Source: Rhodospirillales bacterium URHD0017 (GTDB lineage: Bacteria > Pseudomonadota > Alphaproteobacteria > Reyranellales > Reyranellaceae). From it: a stretch of DNA of 64,000 bases. The notes under the pieces were generated by a model that was given only the letters and a program-made list of their open reading frames with translations, ran no database searches and was not told the origin of the DNA. The stretch is taken from NCBI GenBank assembly GCA_900110395.1, contig FODP01000017.1:1-64000 (forward strand), given 5' to 3'. Positions 52,717 to 61,605 of the stretch are shown piece after piece (the first letter of the stretch is position 1; the number at the start of each line of letters is the position of its first letter). A program made the position numbers and the translations under genes.

Positions 52717-54522
52717 ATGGCGGGAAGCAGCGAGATCTTCGTCTTCAAGGATGCCCTCATCATCCTGGGCACCGCCGCCGTCGTGGCCCCCGTGGTCCAT
52801 CGCCTCAAAATCAGCCCCGTTTTGGGCTTCTTCGCCGTCGGCGCCGCCCTGGGCCCGCATGGGCTCGGCCGCCTGGCCGACTACTCGCGGGCGATCGACT
52901 GGCTCACCGTCACCGGCGAGAAGCAGATCGCCTTCATCGCCGACCTGGGCATCGTCTTCCTGCTGTTCTTCATCGGCCTGGAACTGTCGATGCGGCGCCT
53001 GCTCACCATGCGCCGCCTGGTGTTCGGGCTGGGCGGGCTACAGGCGCTGGTCACCACGGTGGTGATCAGCTTCGGCGCCCTGTGGTTCGGCCAGCCGGCG
53101 GCGGCGGCGCTGATCATCGGCGCCTGCCTGGCGCTCTCCTCGACGGCCCTGGTCATGGAGGTGCTGTCGGGCCAGCGCCGCATGATGTCGACGACGGGCC
53201 GGACCAGCTTCGCCATCCTGCTCGCCCAGGACCTCGCCGTGGTGCCGCTGTTGTTCCTGATCGGGGCGTTGGGCCGCGCCGCCGACACGACGTCGGTGGC
53301 CCAGGGCGTTGCCATCGCCCTGGTCGAGGCCGCGATCGCCATCGCCGTGATCGCCGTGGTCGGCCGGCTGGTCCTGAAGCCGCTGTTCCGGCTGGCCGCC
53401 GGCACCGACAATCCGGAATTCTTCATGGCCGCCACGCTGCTGATCGCCGTCGGCTCGGGGGTGATCGCGGCCTATGCCGGCCTATCGATGGCGCTCGGCG
53501 CGTTCATCGCCGGGCTGCTGCTGGCCGAGACCGAGTATCGCCGCGCTGTCGAGGCCATGATCGATCCCTTTCGCGGCCTGCTGCTTGGCGTGTTCTTCTT
53601 CTCGGTCGGCATGCATATCGACCTCGGCTTCATCTGGCGCGAACCGCTGCTGGTGCTGGGCGGGTTCCTGGCGATGATGGCGATCAAGTCGGTGCTGCTG
53701 GCGCCGCTCTGCCGCCTGTTCGGCGTGCCATTGGGCGCCAGCGTCGAGACCGGGCTGCTGCTGGCGCCGGGCGGCGAGTTCGCCTTCATCGGCATCGGGC
53801 TTGCCGTGCAGTTCGGCCTGATCGCCGCCGACGTGTCGGCGGGCATCCTCGCGGTGGTGTCGCTCAGCATGGCCACGGTGCCCTTCGTCGCCCTGGCAGC
53901 GCGGCGGGTCGGCCGTCATTTTGCCCGCGAAGCGTCATCGGATCCCCTGTTCACCGTGCTACCACCCGAGGACCATGCCAAGCGCGTCATCGTCGTCGGC
54001 CACGGCCGGGTCGGCCAGCTCGTCTGCGGCCTGCTCGAGGAGCACCAGATCCCCTACATCGCCGCCGACCGCGACACCGTGCTGGTCGAGCGCTGGCGCA
54101 AGCTCGGCCGGCCGATCTACTACGGCGATGCCTCCAATCCGCTGTTCCTGCGGCGCTGCGGAATCGACGAGGCGACGGGCGTGATCGTCACCCTCGACAC
54201 CTCGGCGGTCGACGACGTGGTGCGGGCGGTGCGCGCGCGCCGGCCCGACGTCATGATCGTCGCCCGCGCGCACGATGCGCAGCATGCGCGCCATCTCTAT
54301 ACCCTCAAGGTCACCGACACGGTGCCCGAGACCATCGAGGCGAGCCTGCAACTCGCCGAATCGGCGCTCGTTGGTCTGGGCGTACCGATGGGGCTGGTGA
54401 TCGCCTCGATCCATGAGCGGCGCGAGACGGTGCGGCACGAGTTGCAGACGGCCGCCGGCACCACCTCGTCGATCACCGACCAGATCCGCCAGGCCCGGCG
54501 CGACCGGGCGTCGAAGTCGTAA
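52717..54522 (+). CDS. Kef-type (CPA2) cation/proton antiporter with RCK domain
   Basis: A 601-residue protein: twelve or so helices (VLGFFAVGAALGPHGLG, FLLFFIGLELSM, LALSSTALVMEVL, TSFAILLAQDLAVVPLL) in residues 1-410, followed by a TrkA-N/RCK nucleotide-binding domain (RVIVVGHGRVGQLVCGLLE, YYGDASNPLFLRRCGIDEATGVIVT). The family exports K+ in exchange for H+ under electrophile or alkaline stress. ATG 52717 is preferred over GTG 52678. Confidence 0.92.
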   Translation: MAGSSEIFVFKDALIILGTAAVVAPVVHRLKISPVLGFFAVGAALGPHGLGRLADYSRAIDWLTVTGEKQIAFIADLGIVFLLFFIGLELSMRRLLTMRRLVFGLGGLQALVTTVVISFGALWFGQPAAAALIIGACLALSSTALVMEVLSGQRRMMSTTGRTSFAILLAQDLAVVPLLFLIGALGRAADTTSVAQGVAIALVEAAIAIAVIAVVGRLVLKPLFRLAAGTDNPEFFMAATLLIAVGSGVIAAYAGLSMALGAFIAGLLLAETEYRRAVEAMIDPFRGLLLGVFFFSVGMHIDLGFIWREPLLVLGGFLAMMAIKSVLLAPLCRLFGVPLGASVETGLLLAPGGEFAFIGIGLAVQFGLIAADVSAGILAVVSLSMATVPFVALAARRVGRHFAREASSDPLFTVLPPEDHAKRVIVVGHGRVGQLVCGLLEEHQIPYIAADRDTVLVERWRKLGRPIYYGDASNPLFLRRCGIDEATGVIVTLDTSAVDDVVRAVRARRPDVMIVARAHDAQHARHLYTLKVTDTVPETIEASLQLAESALVGLGVPMGLVIASIHERRETVRHELQTAAGTTSSITDQIRQARRDRASKS

Positions 54523-54541
54523 GAAGAACCATGAGGAAGCG

Positions 54542-55231
54542 TTGAAGATCATCAGCTGGAATCTGCTGCGGCTCACCGGGGCCGCTGTCGAGGATGTGGT
54601 CACCCTGGCCCGGCACGAGAAGCCCGACGTGCTGCTGATGCAGGAAGCGACCAAGGAGATGGAGGAGCTGCCGGCGCTGCTCGGCGGACACTTCCATCGG
54701 CTGTCGTGGCTCGGCCGCATCCATGGACTGGCGGTGTGGAGTCCGCATCGCTTCGCGGCGCCGCGGGCGCTGTCGCTGCCGGCTTCGCGCCTGCCCGGCC
54801 GCCTGCCGCGGCGGCGGGCGCAGATCGTGCAGATCGGCGAGATGACCTTCGCCAACGTCCATCTCAGCCACGGCCAGCTGCTCAATCGCCGGCAGCTCGC
54901 GCGCATCGCCGGGGCGCTGCGCGGCAAGCCGTCGGCCATCATTGGCGACTACAATATCGTCGGGCCGGTCATCCTGCCGGGCTTTCACGACGTCGGCCCG
55001 CGCGAGCCGACGCACTATGCCAGCGACGTCGTGCCCTTCCGGCTCGACCGCTGTCTGGTGCACGGGCTCACCTGCCGCACCGCCCATGCGCTGGCCTTCG
55101 GACCATCCGACCACCGGCCGATCCGGCTGGAACTCGGCTTCGTCGAAGGCTGGGGCCTGGACGCCGGCCTGCGGGCCCGGCCCGAGCACCGCTGGGTCCG
55201 GCGCGACCGGCTGGGCAGGCTCTATCGGTAA
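54542..55231 (+). CDS. Endonuclease/exonuclease/phosphatase-fold protein
   Basis: A 229-residue EEP-superfamily protein: LKIISWNLLRLTG, DVLLMQEATKEME, FANVHLSHGQLLNRRQL, IIGDYNIVG and FGPSDHRPIRLEL supply the metal and catalytic residues (Asn, Glu, His, Asp and the SDH motif). It could cut phosphodiesters in lipids or nucleic acids. TTG 54542 follows AGGAAG and lies 19 bases after the antiporter gene, so co-transcription is likely. Confidence 0.85.
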   Translation: MKIISWNLLRLTGAAVEDVVTLARHEKPDVLLMQEATKEMEELPALLGGHFHRLSWLGRIHGLAVWSPHRFAAPRALSLPASRLPGRLPRRRAQIVQIGEMTFANVHLSHGQLLNRRQLARIAGALRGKPSAIIGDYNIVGPVILPGFHDVGPREPTHYASDVVPFRLDRCLVHGLTCRTAHALAFGPSDHRPIRLELGFVEGWGLDAGLRARPEHRWVRRDRLGRLYR

Positions 55232-55251
55232 GGCCGCAATAGCGAATCGAG

Positions 55252-55343
55252 TTCCTCCCCCCCGCTAGGGGGAGAGGCTGGGTGAGGGGGATGCGCACAG
55301 CCTTCCGGACCTCACCTAACCTCTCCCCCTAGCGGGGGAGAGG
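55252..55343. repeat. CTCTCCCC-type palindromic repeat, copy 3
   Basis: CCTCCCCCCCGCTAGGGGGAGAGGCTGGGTGAGGGGG and an inverted half CTCACCTAACCTCTCCCCCTAGCGGGGGAGAGG, between the convergent EEP and cardiolipin synthase genes. The layout is the same as at 39830 and 47169. Confidence 0.87.
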
Positions 55344-55378
55344 AACATGAGGGCAATGAACGAAGAAGAGATTGCGCC

Positions 55379-56797
55379 TCAAAGATACGGCTGCAGCAGT
55401 CTTGCCGCGCTGTTGCGCAGACGGATCGGCAATGGATCACCGTCGAGCTCGGCCAGCATAAGCCGGCGCGCATTGGGGGCGATCGCGGCGACCTTGATGG
55501 CGAAGTCGGGGTCGTGCAGTTCGACATTGAGCTCGAAGTTGAGGCGAAAGCTGCGGGTGTCCCAATTGGCGCTGCCGACCATCGCCCAGGCATCGTCGAT
55601 CACCATCAGCTTGGAATGATCGAACGGCGGCGCCGTCAGCCAGACGCGGCAGCCGGCCTCGATCAGCGGCCGAAGCGGGATGCGCCGCGCCCAGTCGAGC
55701 AGCGCATGGTTGGAATGATCGGGCAGGACGATGTCGACCTTCACGCCGCGCAAGGCGGCCAGCCCCAGCGCCATGGTCAGCGGATCGGGCGGCAGGAAAT
55801 AGGGTGTGACCACGCGCACCGACTTCTGGGCGCAGGAGATGGCGTGGAGCGCCACGAACTCGATCTGCTCCATGTCCTCGTCGGGACCCGACGTCACGAC
55901 ACGCGCCGTCGCCTCGCCCGCCTTCTCGAGCGGCGGAAACCAGTTCTCGGTGAGCAGCTTCTCGCCGGTCGTGTACAGCCAGTCGTCGGCGAAGGCGTCG
56001 GTGAGCTGCTCGACGATCGGGCCCTCGAGCTGGAAGTGCGTGTCGAGCACGACGAAGGGCGGCTTGTCGGCGCTGATGTTCTCGGCGCCGATATTGAGCC
56101 CGCCGGTGAAGCCGATGCGGCCGTCGACCACCATCACCTTGCGATGATTGCGTAGGTTCACGAACGGCATGCGCCACGGGAAGTACGAATGCAGGAAGCG
56201 CGCGACGGGAACGCCGGCGCGGGCGAGATGATTGTAGGTGCCCGAATAGAAATAGCCGCTACCAACGCCGTCGATCAGCACCCGCACCTCAACGCCGCGG
56301 CGCTGCGCTTGGATCAGCGCCTGGTGGAAGGCCTCGCCCGCCTTGTCGGCGCGGAAGATGTAGCTCACCAGGCCGACGCTCTTCTCGGCGGCCGCGATCG
56401 CCGCCAGCATGCGCTGATAGGCTTGATCGCCGCTGTGCAGGACCTCGATCCGGTTGCCGGGTTCGCTGGGCAGGCCGGTCAGCCGGCCGATCGCGAACTG
56501 GAGCGGCGTCAGCGGATCCTTGGCGGCGGCGTCGGAGAGGGTCTCGTCGGCGATGGCCATCGGCAGGCGCTGGCGGCGCAGGCGCTGGGCGCGGCGCTTG
56601 ACCCGGTTGATGCCCATGGTGACGTAGAGCAGCGCGCCGAGGAACGGCGACAGCCAAGCGATGCCGATCCACGACACCGAGGCCGCGACGTTGCGCTTGT
56701 AGAGCAGGACGTGGACCGTCACGAGAGCCGCGATGGCGAGATGCGCCATCACGGCCACCGGGCCGATCAGGGTGGGCAGACCGAGGTCGAGAAACAC
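55379..56797 (-). CDS. cls: Cardiolipin synthase (PLD family)
   Basis: A 472-residue protein with two N-terminal membrane helices and two HKD motifs: NHRKVMVVDGRIGFTGGLN and FDHSKLMVIDDAWAMVGSANWD. The length and helix plan match ClsA, which joins two phosphatidylglycerols to make cardiolipin in the inner membrane. Starts at GTG 56797. Confidence 0.93.
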   Translation of the reverse strand: MFLDLGLPTLIGPVAVMAHLAIAALVTVHVLLYKRNVAASVSWIGIAWLSPFLGALLYVTMGINRVKRRAQRLRRQRLPMAIADETLSDAAAKDPLTPLQFAIGRLTGLPSEPGNRIEVLHSGDQAYQRMLAAIAAAEKSVGLVSYIFRADKAGEAFHQALIQAQRRGVEVRVLIDGVGSGYFYSGTYNHLARAGVPVARFLHSYFPWRMPFVNLRNHRKVMVVDGRIGFTGGLNIGAENISADKPPFVVLDTHFQLEGPIVEQLTDAFADDWLYTTGEKLLTENWFPPLEKAGEATARVVTSGPDEDMEQIEFVALHAISCAQKSVRVVTPYFLPPDPLTMALGLAALRGVKVDIVLPDHSNHALLDWARRIPLRPLIEAGCRVWLTAPPFDHSKLMVIDDAWAMVGSANWDTRSFRLNFELNVELHDPDFAIKVAAIAPNARRLMLAELDGDPLPIRLRNSAARLLQPYL

Positions 56798-56823
56798 GCC
56801 GTGGGTATAGCAGGAAAAAGGAC

Positions 56824-56956
56824 TTCCTCCCCACGAAGTGGGAGGTGTCGGCGTCTTACGCCGACGGAGGGGTCATGAGCATCATCCTTGACTCATGACC
56901 CCTCCGCCCTCGTTTGACGAGGGCACCTCCCCTTCGCGCACTCCGCGAAGGGGAGG
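56824..56956. repeat. Double-hairpin palindromic repeat, CCTCCCC type
   Basis: CTTCCTCCCCACGAAGTGGGAGG, a GTCGGCG-TCTTA-CGCCGAC hairpin, GGAGGGGTCATGAG and then its inverse CTCATGACCCCTCC, followed by GCCCTCGTTTGACGAGGGC and CCTCCCCTTCGCG...CGCGAAGGGGAGG. The whole 130-base stretch can fold as a cruciform. It occupies nearly all of the gap between cls and the aminotransferase gene, ending 10 bases before the latter's stop. Confidence 0.8.
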
Positions 56957-56966
56957 CATTAGTTGA

Positions 56967-58301
56967 TCAGGCCGTCGCCTTGATGGCCTTGCCGGCGAGA
57001 TCGATGATCTCGTCGATCTGATTCCTCTCGATCACCAGCGGCGGCGACATGGCGATGGTGTCGGCGGCCTGGCGCACCATCAGGCCGAGCTCGAAGGCCT
57101 TGATGAAGGTGTCGAAGCCGCGCGCGCCGATGGCGTCCTTGCGGCCTTCCATGTCGATGCCGCCGGCCAGACCGAGGTTGCGGATGTCGATGACGCCCGG
57201 CAGGCCCTTCAGCGAATGCAGGCCGTCCTCCCAGTACTTGGAAAGCTCGGCGGAGCGCTGGAACAGGCCCTCGTCCTTGTAGATATCGAGCACGGCCGAG
57301 GCCGCGGCGCAGGCCAGCGGATGGGCCGAGTAGGTGTAGCCGTGGAACAGTTCCACGACGTTCTCCGGCCCGTTCATCAGGCCGTCGTAGATGTGCTTGC
57401 GCACGAACACGCCGCCCATCGGCACCGTGGCGTTGCTGATGCCCTTGGCCACCGTCATCAGGTCGGGGATGACGTTGAAGAACTCGGCGGCGAAGCCGGT
57501 GCCGAGACGGCCGAAGCCGGTGATGACCTCGTCGAAGATCAGCAGGATGCCGTGCTTGTCGCAGATCTGGCGCAGGCGCTGCAGGTAGCCCTTGGGCGGC
57601 GGCAGGTAGCCGGTCGAGCCGGCGCAGGGCTCGACGATCACGGCGGCGATGGTCGAGGCGTCGTGCAGGGCGACGATGCGCTCGAGCTCATCGGCGAGCT
57701 CGACGCCGCCATGCTCGGGCAGGCCGCGTGAGAAGGCGTTCTTGGCCGGCAAGTGAGTGTGCGGCATGTGGTCGACGCCGGGCAGCAGGACGCCCCACTG
57801 CTTGCGGTTGTTGACCATGCCGCCGACCGAGATGCCGCCGAAGCCGACGCCGTGATAGCCGCGCTCGCGGCCGATCAGGCGGGTGCGCGTGCCCTGGCCG
57901 CGGGCGCGCTGCCAGGCGAGCGCGATCTTGAGCGCGGAGTCGACGGCCTCGGAGCCGGAGTTGCAGTAGAAGGCATGGTCGAGGTCGCCCGGCAGCATGG
58001 CGGCGTGGCGCGCGGCCAGCTCGAACGACTTCGGGTGGCCCATCTGGAAGGACGGCGCGTAGTCCATCTCCTCGAGCTGCTGGGCGATCGCCTGTTTGAT
58101 CTCCTCGCGGCCGTGGCCGGCATTGACGCACCACAGGCCCGCCGTGCCGTCGATCACCTTGCGGCCTTCCGGCGTCCAATAGTGGACGCCCTTGGCGCGG
58201 GCGAGCAGCCGCGGGTTCTTCTTGAACTGCCGGTTCGCCGTGAACGGCATGAAGAAGGCTTCGAGATTGTTGGCGGCGGGCGCGGTGGCGGGCGGGGTCA
58301 T
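56967..58301 (-). CDS. Class III aminotransferase (beta-alanine/omega-amino acid : pyruvate type)
   Basis: A 444-residue PLP enzyme: FMPFTANRQFKKNPRLL, GTAGLWCVNAGHGR, FYCNSGSEAVDSALKIALAW, IGRERGYHGVGFGGISVGGM, LIFDEVITGFGRLGTGFAAEFF and the PLP Lys in TVAKGISNATVPMGGVFV. The pattern is that of omega-amino acid : pyruvate aminotransferase (BauA-like), which makes malonate semialdehyde from beta-alanine. An AcuI-type reductase gene lies upstream on the same strand. Confidence 0.92.
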   Translation of the reverse strand: MTPPATAPAANNLEAFFMPFTANRQFKKNPRLLARAKGVHYWTPEGRKVIDGTAGLWCVNAGHGREEIKQAIAQQLEEMDYAPSFQMGHPKSFELAARHAAMLPGDLDHAFYCNSGSEAVDSALKIALAWQRARGQGTRTRLIGRERGYHGVGFGGISVGGMVNNRKQWGVLLPGVDHMPHTHLPAKNAFSRGLPEHGGVELADELERIVALHDASTIAAVIVEPCAGSTGYLPPPKGYLQRLRQICDKHGILLIFDEVITGFGRLGTGFAAEFFNVIPDLMTVAKGISNATVPMGGVFVRKHIYDGLMNGPENVVELFHGYTYSAHPLACAAASAVLDIYKDEGLFQRSAELSKYWEDGLHSLKGLPGVIDIRNLGLAGGIDMEGRKDAIGARGFDTFIKAFELGLMVRQAADTIAMSPPLVIERNQIDEIIDLAGKAIKATA

Positions 58302-58330
58302 GGCGAACTCTCTGAATTGATATGCGAAGG

Positions 58331-58402
58331 CTGTCAGCCCGAGCGAAGCGAGGGGCCTTTACGGCAACCGGGAAGGTCCCTCGCTGCGCTCGGGATGACA
58401 GC
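58331..58402. repeat. GAGCGAAGCGAGGG-type palindromic repeat
   Basis: CTGTCAGCCCGAGCGAAGCG with its near complement CGCTGCGCTCGGGATGACAG separated by about 32 bases, between the aminotransferase and acuI genes. A half copy occurs at 40763-40792. This repeat type is frequent between genes in rhizobia and relatives. Confidence 0.8.
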
Positions 58403-58417
58403 GGAACGGCGACCCTA

Positions 58418-59410
58418 TCATTTGCTCACATCGACCACCACGCGGCCCCGTATTTCTCCTTTGAGGATTTTTGGGGCCAACGTCATCAGGTCCGACAGCC
58501 CCGCCTCGCTCACCGTGCTGTCGAGCTTGTCGAGCGGCAGGTCGGTGCCGAGGCGCCGCCAGGCCTCCTCTCGCGGCGCCTTGGGCAGCATCACCGAATC
58601 GATGCCGTAGACGCTCACGCCACGCAGGATGAAGGGCAGGATCGAGCCGGGGAATGCAGGTCCGCCGGCCAGGCCGCAGACGGCGGCGGCGCCGCCGTAC
58701 TTCACCTGGGCCAGCGCCCGCGCGAACATCACGCCGGACACCGTGTCGACCACGCCGGCGAAGCGCTCCGACAGGAGCGGCCGGTCGGGCGCCTCGCTGA
58801 GCTCCTTGCGGTCCATGATGGTCGCGGCGCCCAGCGCCTTCAGGTAGTCGCCCTCCTGCGGCCGGCCGGTGGCGGCGACCACGCTGAAGCCAAGCCTGGC
58901 CAGGATGGCGACCGCGACCGAGCCGACGCCGCCCGCGGCGCCGGTGACCAGAACCTCCCCGGCCGATGGCTTGATGCCGTGCTTCTCCAGGGCCATGACG
59001 CAGAGCATGGAGGTGTAGCCCGCCGTGCCGATCGCCATGGCGCGCCGGGTCGAGAGCGCGGCCGGCAACTTGACCAGCCAGTCACCTTTGACCCGCGCCT
59101 TGGTGGCGTAGCCGCCCCAGTGCAGTTCGCCGACCCGCCAGCCGTTCAGCACGACCTTGTCGCCGGGCTTGAAGGCGGGGTTGTCGGACGCCTCTACGGT
59201 GCCGCTGAAGTCGATGCCGCCGACATGCGGCCAGGTCTTGACCAGGCCGCCGCCTGTGGTGAGGACCAGGCCGTCCTTGTAGTTCAGCGTCGAATAGTCG
59301 ACCGCGACCGTGACGTCGCCCGCCGGCAGCCTGTCCACAGGCAGGGTCTCGATGGCGCCGCTCACCTTGCGGTCGGCACCCTGGCTCAGAACGAGCGCGC
59401 GCAATGACAT
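58418..59410 (-). CDS. acuI: Acrylyl-CoA reductase AcuI/YhdH-type oxidoreductase
   Basis: A 330-residue medium-chain dehydrogenase: VDYSTLNYKDGLVLTTGGGLVKTWPHVGGIDFSGTV, GTAGYTSMLCVMALEKHGI, EVLVTGAAGGVGSVAVAILARLG and LPFILRGVSVYGIDSVMLPKAPREEAW are hallmarks of the YhdH/YhfP/AcuI group. It reduces acrylyl-CoA to propionyl-CoA with NADPH and often detoxifies acrylate. ATG 59410 follows GGGAG. Confidence 0.92.
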   Translation of the reverse strand: MSLRALVLSQGADRKVSGAIETLPVDRLPAGDVTVAVDYSTLNYKDGLVLTTGGGLVKTWPHVGGIDFSGTVEASDNPAFKPGDKVVLNGWRVGELHWGGYATKARVKGDWLVKLPAALSTRRAMAIGTAGYTSMLCVMALEKHGIKPSAGEVLVTGAAGGVGSVAVAILARLGFSVVAATGRPQEGDYLKALGAATIMDRKELSEAPDRPLLSERFAGVVDTVSGVMFARALAQVKYGGAAAVCGLAGGPAFPGSILPFILRGVSVYGIDSVMLPKAPREEAWRRLGTDLPLDKLDSTVSEAGLSDLMTLAPKILKGEIRGRVVVDVSK

Positions 59411-59678
59411 GAAAGCTCCCATCGGGTAACATCGGATCGACGTTCCTAGCAAGCTTGCACGGTTATCGAGAGTGCAATTTGTCCTTACGCAAACGGCGAA
59501 CCACCGACTTCATGCACCCGCAAATGGCGAATCAGCCACTTCATGCACGACCTCATGCACGGTTGCATAGCAGCCGCGTAACTCCCTTGAAGACTATCAA
59601 CAAAAATCTGCCGCACTTTAGCTATGAAATTGCCAACACCCGGGGACGACAGAGGGCTCCCCCAACGTACTAGGCTCT

Positions 59679-60668
59679 ATGTTGCGTGTTTCCAGCCCGC
59701 CTATCCTGTCCACGGTCCCTCGCTCGGGGACTTGGTTCTTACGTTATGCAATCTCCTTCCTGTGCCATCTCGACCGCGGCGGCCGCATCGATGACCGCCT
59801 GACCGAGCGCACGTTTGGCAATCCGTCGGGACCGGGCTTCGATTTCCACAGTTTCAGGGGCGGGCCGCTGTTCCATGTGCGGGGCACCCTGCCGGACGAC
59901 CATCTGTTCATCGGCCACACCGTGTGTCCCGGCTTCGCCGCCTCGGACATCGATTGGTGGAACACAACGCCCTTCCATGTGCCGGGCTACGACTACTTCC
60001 ATGAGGGGATGAACTACCGCTACACGCCGATCGATCTCGCGCCATACCGCTATACCCCGGTCCGCGTGCGCGCCCTCGACCGCGCCGCCAGCCGGGGCCG
60101 CGGCCGGCCGATCGTCCTCGTCTACCGCAATCCACTCGCCCAAGCGGTGTCGTACTTCCGCTACGGCCAGAATCACAAGGATGCGACGTACAATTCGCTC
60201 AAAGGCCGCCCGCTGGCTGCCGTGGCCTTGCGCGACTACCTGTTCGAAAGTGCCCTGCTCTCGTACGCCAAGCAGTTCATCTCTTACCAGGCGCTGGCCG
60301 AACGGCATCCCGGGCAGGTCCGTCTGGTGCCCTACGAGCGGCTGATGGCCGATCCGGTCAATGTGCTGGCCCTCATCCTCGATCACCTCGCGGGCAAGGC
60401 CCTTCATCGGCCCTGGCTGCCCGACGCCGTGTCTCTGGCGCGGCCCGAGCACATGAAGGCGATCGAGAAGGAGCTTGGCCGCTCGCTCGACGGCACACGC
60501 ATCAATCGCGGCAGCCATATCCAGGTCAGCCCGGGTCGGTCCGAGGCGCGCATCGACGACCGCACGCGCGACGAGGCGATCGCGTTCCTGAACCGCCTCG
60601 GACTCGATATCGGGCTGTTCGAATGGCCGCCGCTTCCCAAGCAGCGGGCGGCGATCGCCGCCGCATAG
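59679..60668 (+). CDS. Sulfotransferase-family protein
   Basis: A 329-residue protein. ILSTVPRSGTWFLRYAI is the 5'-phosphosulfate-binding loop, PIVLVYRNPLAQAVSYFRYGQNH holds the 3'-phosphate-binding Arg and Ser, and VRLVPYERLMADP follows. It would transfer sulfate from PAPS to an unknown acceptor. cysD and cysNC, which make PAPS, follow on the same strand after 34 bases, supporting PAPS use. The preceding 268 bases are AT-rich, with no gene seen. Confidence 0.85.
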   Translation: MLRVSSPPILSTVPRSGTWFLRYAISFLCHLDRGGRIDDRLTERTFGNPSGPGFDFHSFRGGPLFHVRGTLPDDHLFIGHTVCPGFAASDIDWWNTTPFHVPGYDYFHEGMNYRYTPIDLAPYRYTPVRVRALDRAASRGRGRPIVLVYRNPLAQAVSYFRYGQNHKDATYNSLKGRPLAAVALRDYLFESALLSYAKQFISYQALAERHPGQVRLVPYERLMADPVNVLALILDHLAGKALHRPWLPDAVSLARPEHMKAIEKELGRSLDGTRINRGSHIQVSPGRSEARIDDRTRDEAIAFLNRLGLDIGLFEWPPLPKQRAAIAAA

Positions 60669-60702
60669 CCATCCCCTCCTCGCCACTGGAAGAGCAGCCC
60701 AC

Positions 60703-61605
60703 TTGCCAGTCTCAAGTTCTCACCTGCAGGCCCTCGAAGCCGAGGCGATCCACGCGCTGCGCGAAGCGGCCGCGGTGTTCCGAAAGCCGGTCATCCTCTA
60801 TTCGATCGGCAAGGACTCCTCGGTCCTGATTCACCTCGCGCTGAAGGCGTTCTATCCGGCCAAGCCGCCTTTCGCGCTGCTGCACGTCGACACGACCTGG
60901 AAGTTCCGCGAGATGATCGCCTTCCGCGACCGGCGCATGAAGGAGCTCGGCCTGTCGCTGGTCGTCCACGTCAACCAGGACGGCCTGGCGGGTGGCATCG
61001 GCCCGCTCAGTCACGGTGCGTCGGTCCACACCGACATCATGAAGACCGAGGCGCTGAAGCAGGCGCTCGACCTCCACGGCTTCGATGCCGCGATCGGCGG
61101 GGCGCGCCGCGACGAAGAGCCGTCGCGGGCGAAGGAGCGCATCTTCTCACTGCGCAGCGCCGCCCATCGCTGGGATCCGCGCCGCCAGCGGCCCGAGCTC
61201 TGGCACCTCTACAACGGCCGGCTCAATCCGGGCGAAAGCATTCGCGTCTTCCCGCTGTCGAACTGGACCGAGCTCGACATCTGGACCTACATCGCGCGCG
61301 AGAACATTCCTGTCGTGCCGCTCTACTTCGCAGCCAGCCGCATGGTGGTCCAGCGCGGCGGCATGCTGATCCTGCGCGACGACGAGCGGCTCACGCTGCT
61401 GCCCAAGGAGGTGCCCGAGCTGCGCTGGGTGCGCTTCCGCACGCTCGGCTGCTATCCGCTGACCGGCGCCATCGATTCGCGCGCCGACACCGTCGCCGCG
61501 ATCATCGACGAGCTTGCCCGCTCGCGCACCTCCGAGCGCCAGGGCCGCGCCATCGACCACGGCGAGGCCTCGATGGAGCGAAAGAAAGTCGAAGGCTACT
61601 TCTGA
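60703..61605 (+). CDS. cysD: Sulfate adenylyltransferase subunit 2
   Basis: A 300-residue ATP-sulfurylase small subunit: VILYSIGKDSSVLIHLALKAF (PP-loop), LLHVDTTWKFREMI, GFDAAIGGARRDEEPSRAKERIFS and PLSNWTELDIWTYIARENIPVVPLYFA. With CysN it makes APS from sulfate and ATP. It starts at TTG 60703, behind GGAAGAG, and overlaps cysNC by one base (TGATG). Confidence 0.96.
   Translation: MPVSSSHLQALEAEAIHALREAAAVFRKPVILYSIGKDSSVLIHLALKAFYPAKPPFALLHVDTTWKFREMIAFRDRRMKELGLSLVVHVNQDGLAGGIGPLSHGASVHTDIMKTEALKQALDLHGFDAAIGGARRDEEPSRAKERIFSLRSAAHRWDPRRQRPELWHLYNGRLNPGESIRVFPLSNWTELDIWTYIARENIPVVPLYFAASRMVVQRGGMLILRDDERLTLLPKEVPELRWVRFRTLGCYPLTGAIDSRADTVAAIIDELARSRTSERQGRAIDHGEASMERKKVEGYF

Noticed and set aside
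59455..59673. A 72-codon open frame upstream of the sulfotransferase
   Set aside because: It has no ribosome binding site, motif or plausible composition, and lies in an AT-rich promoter-like region.
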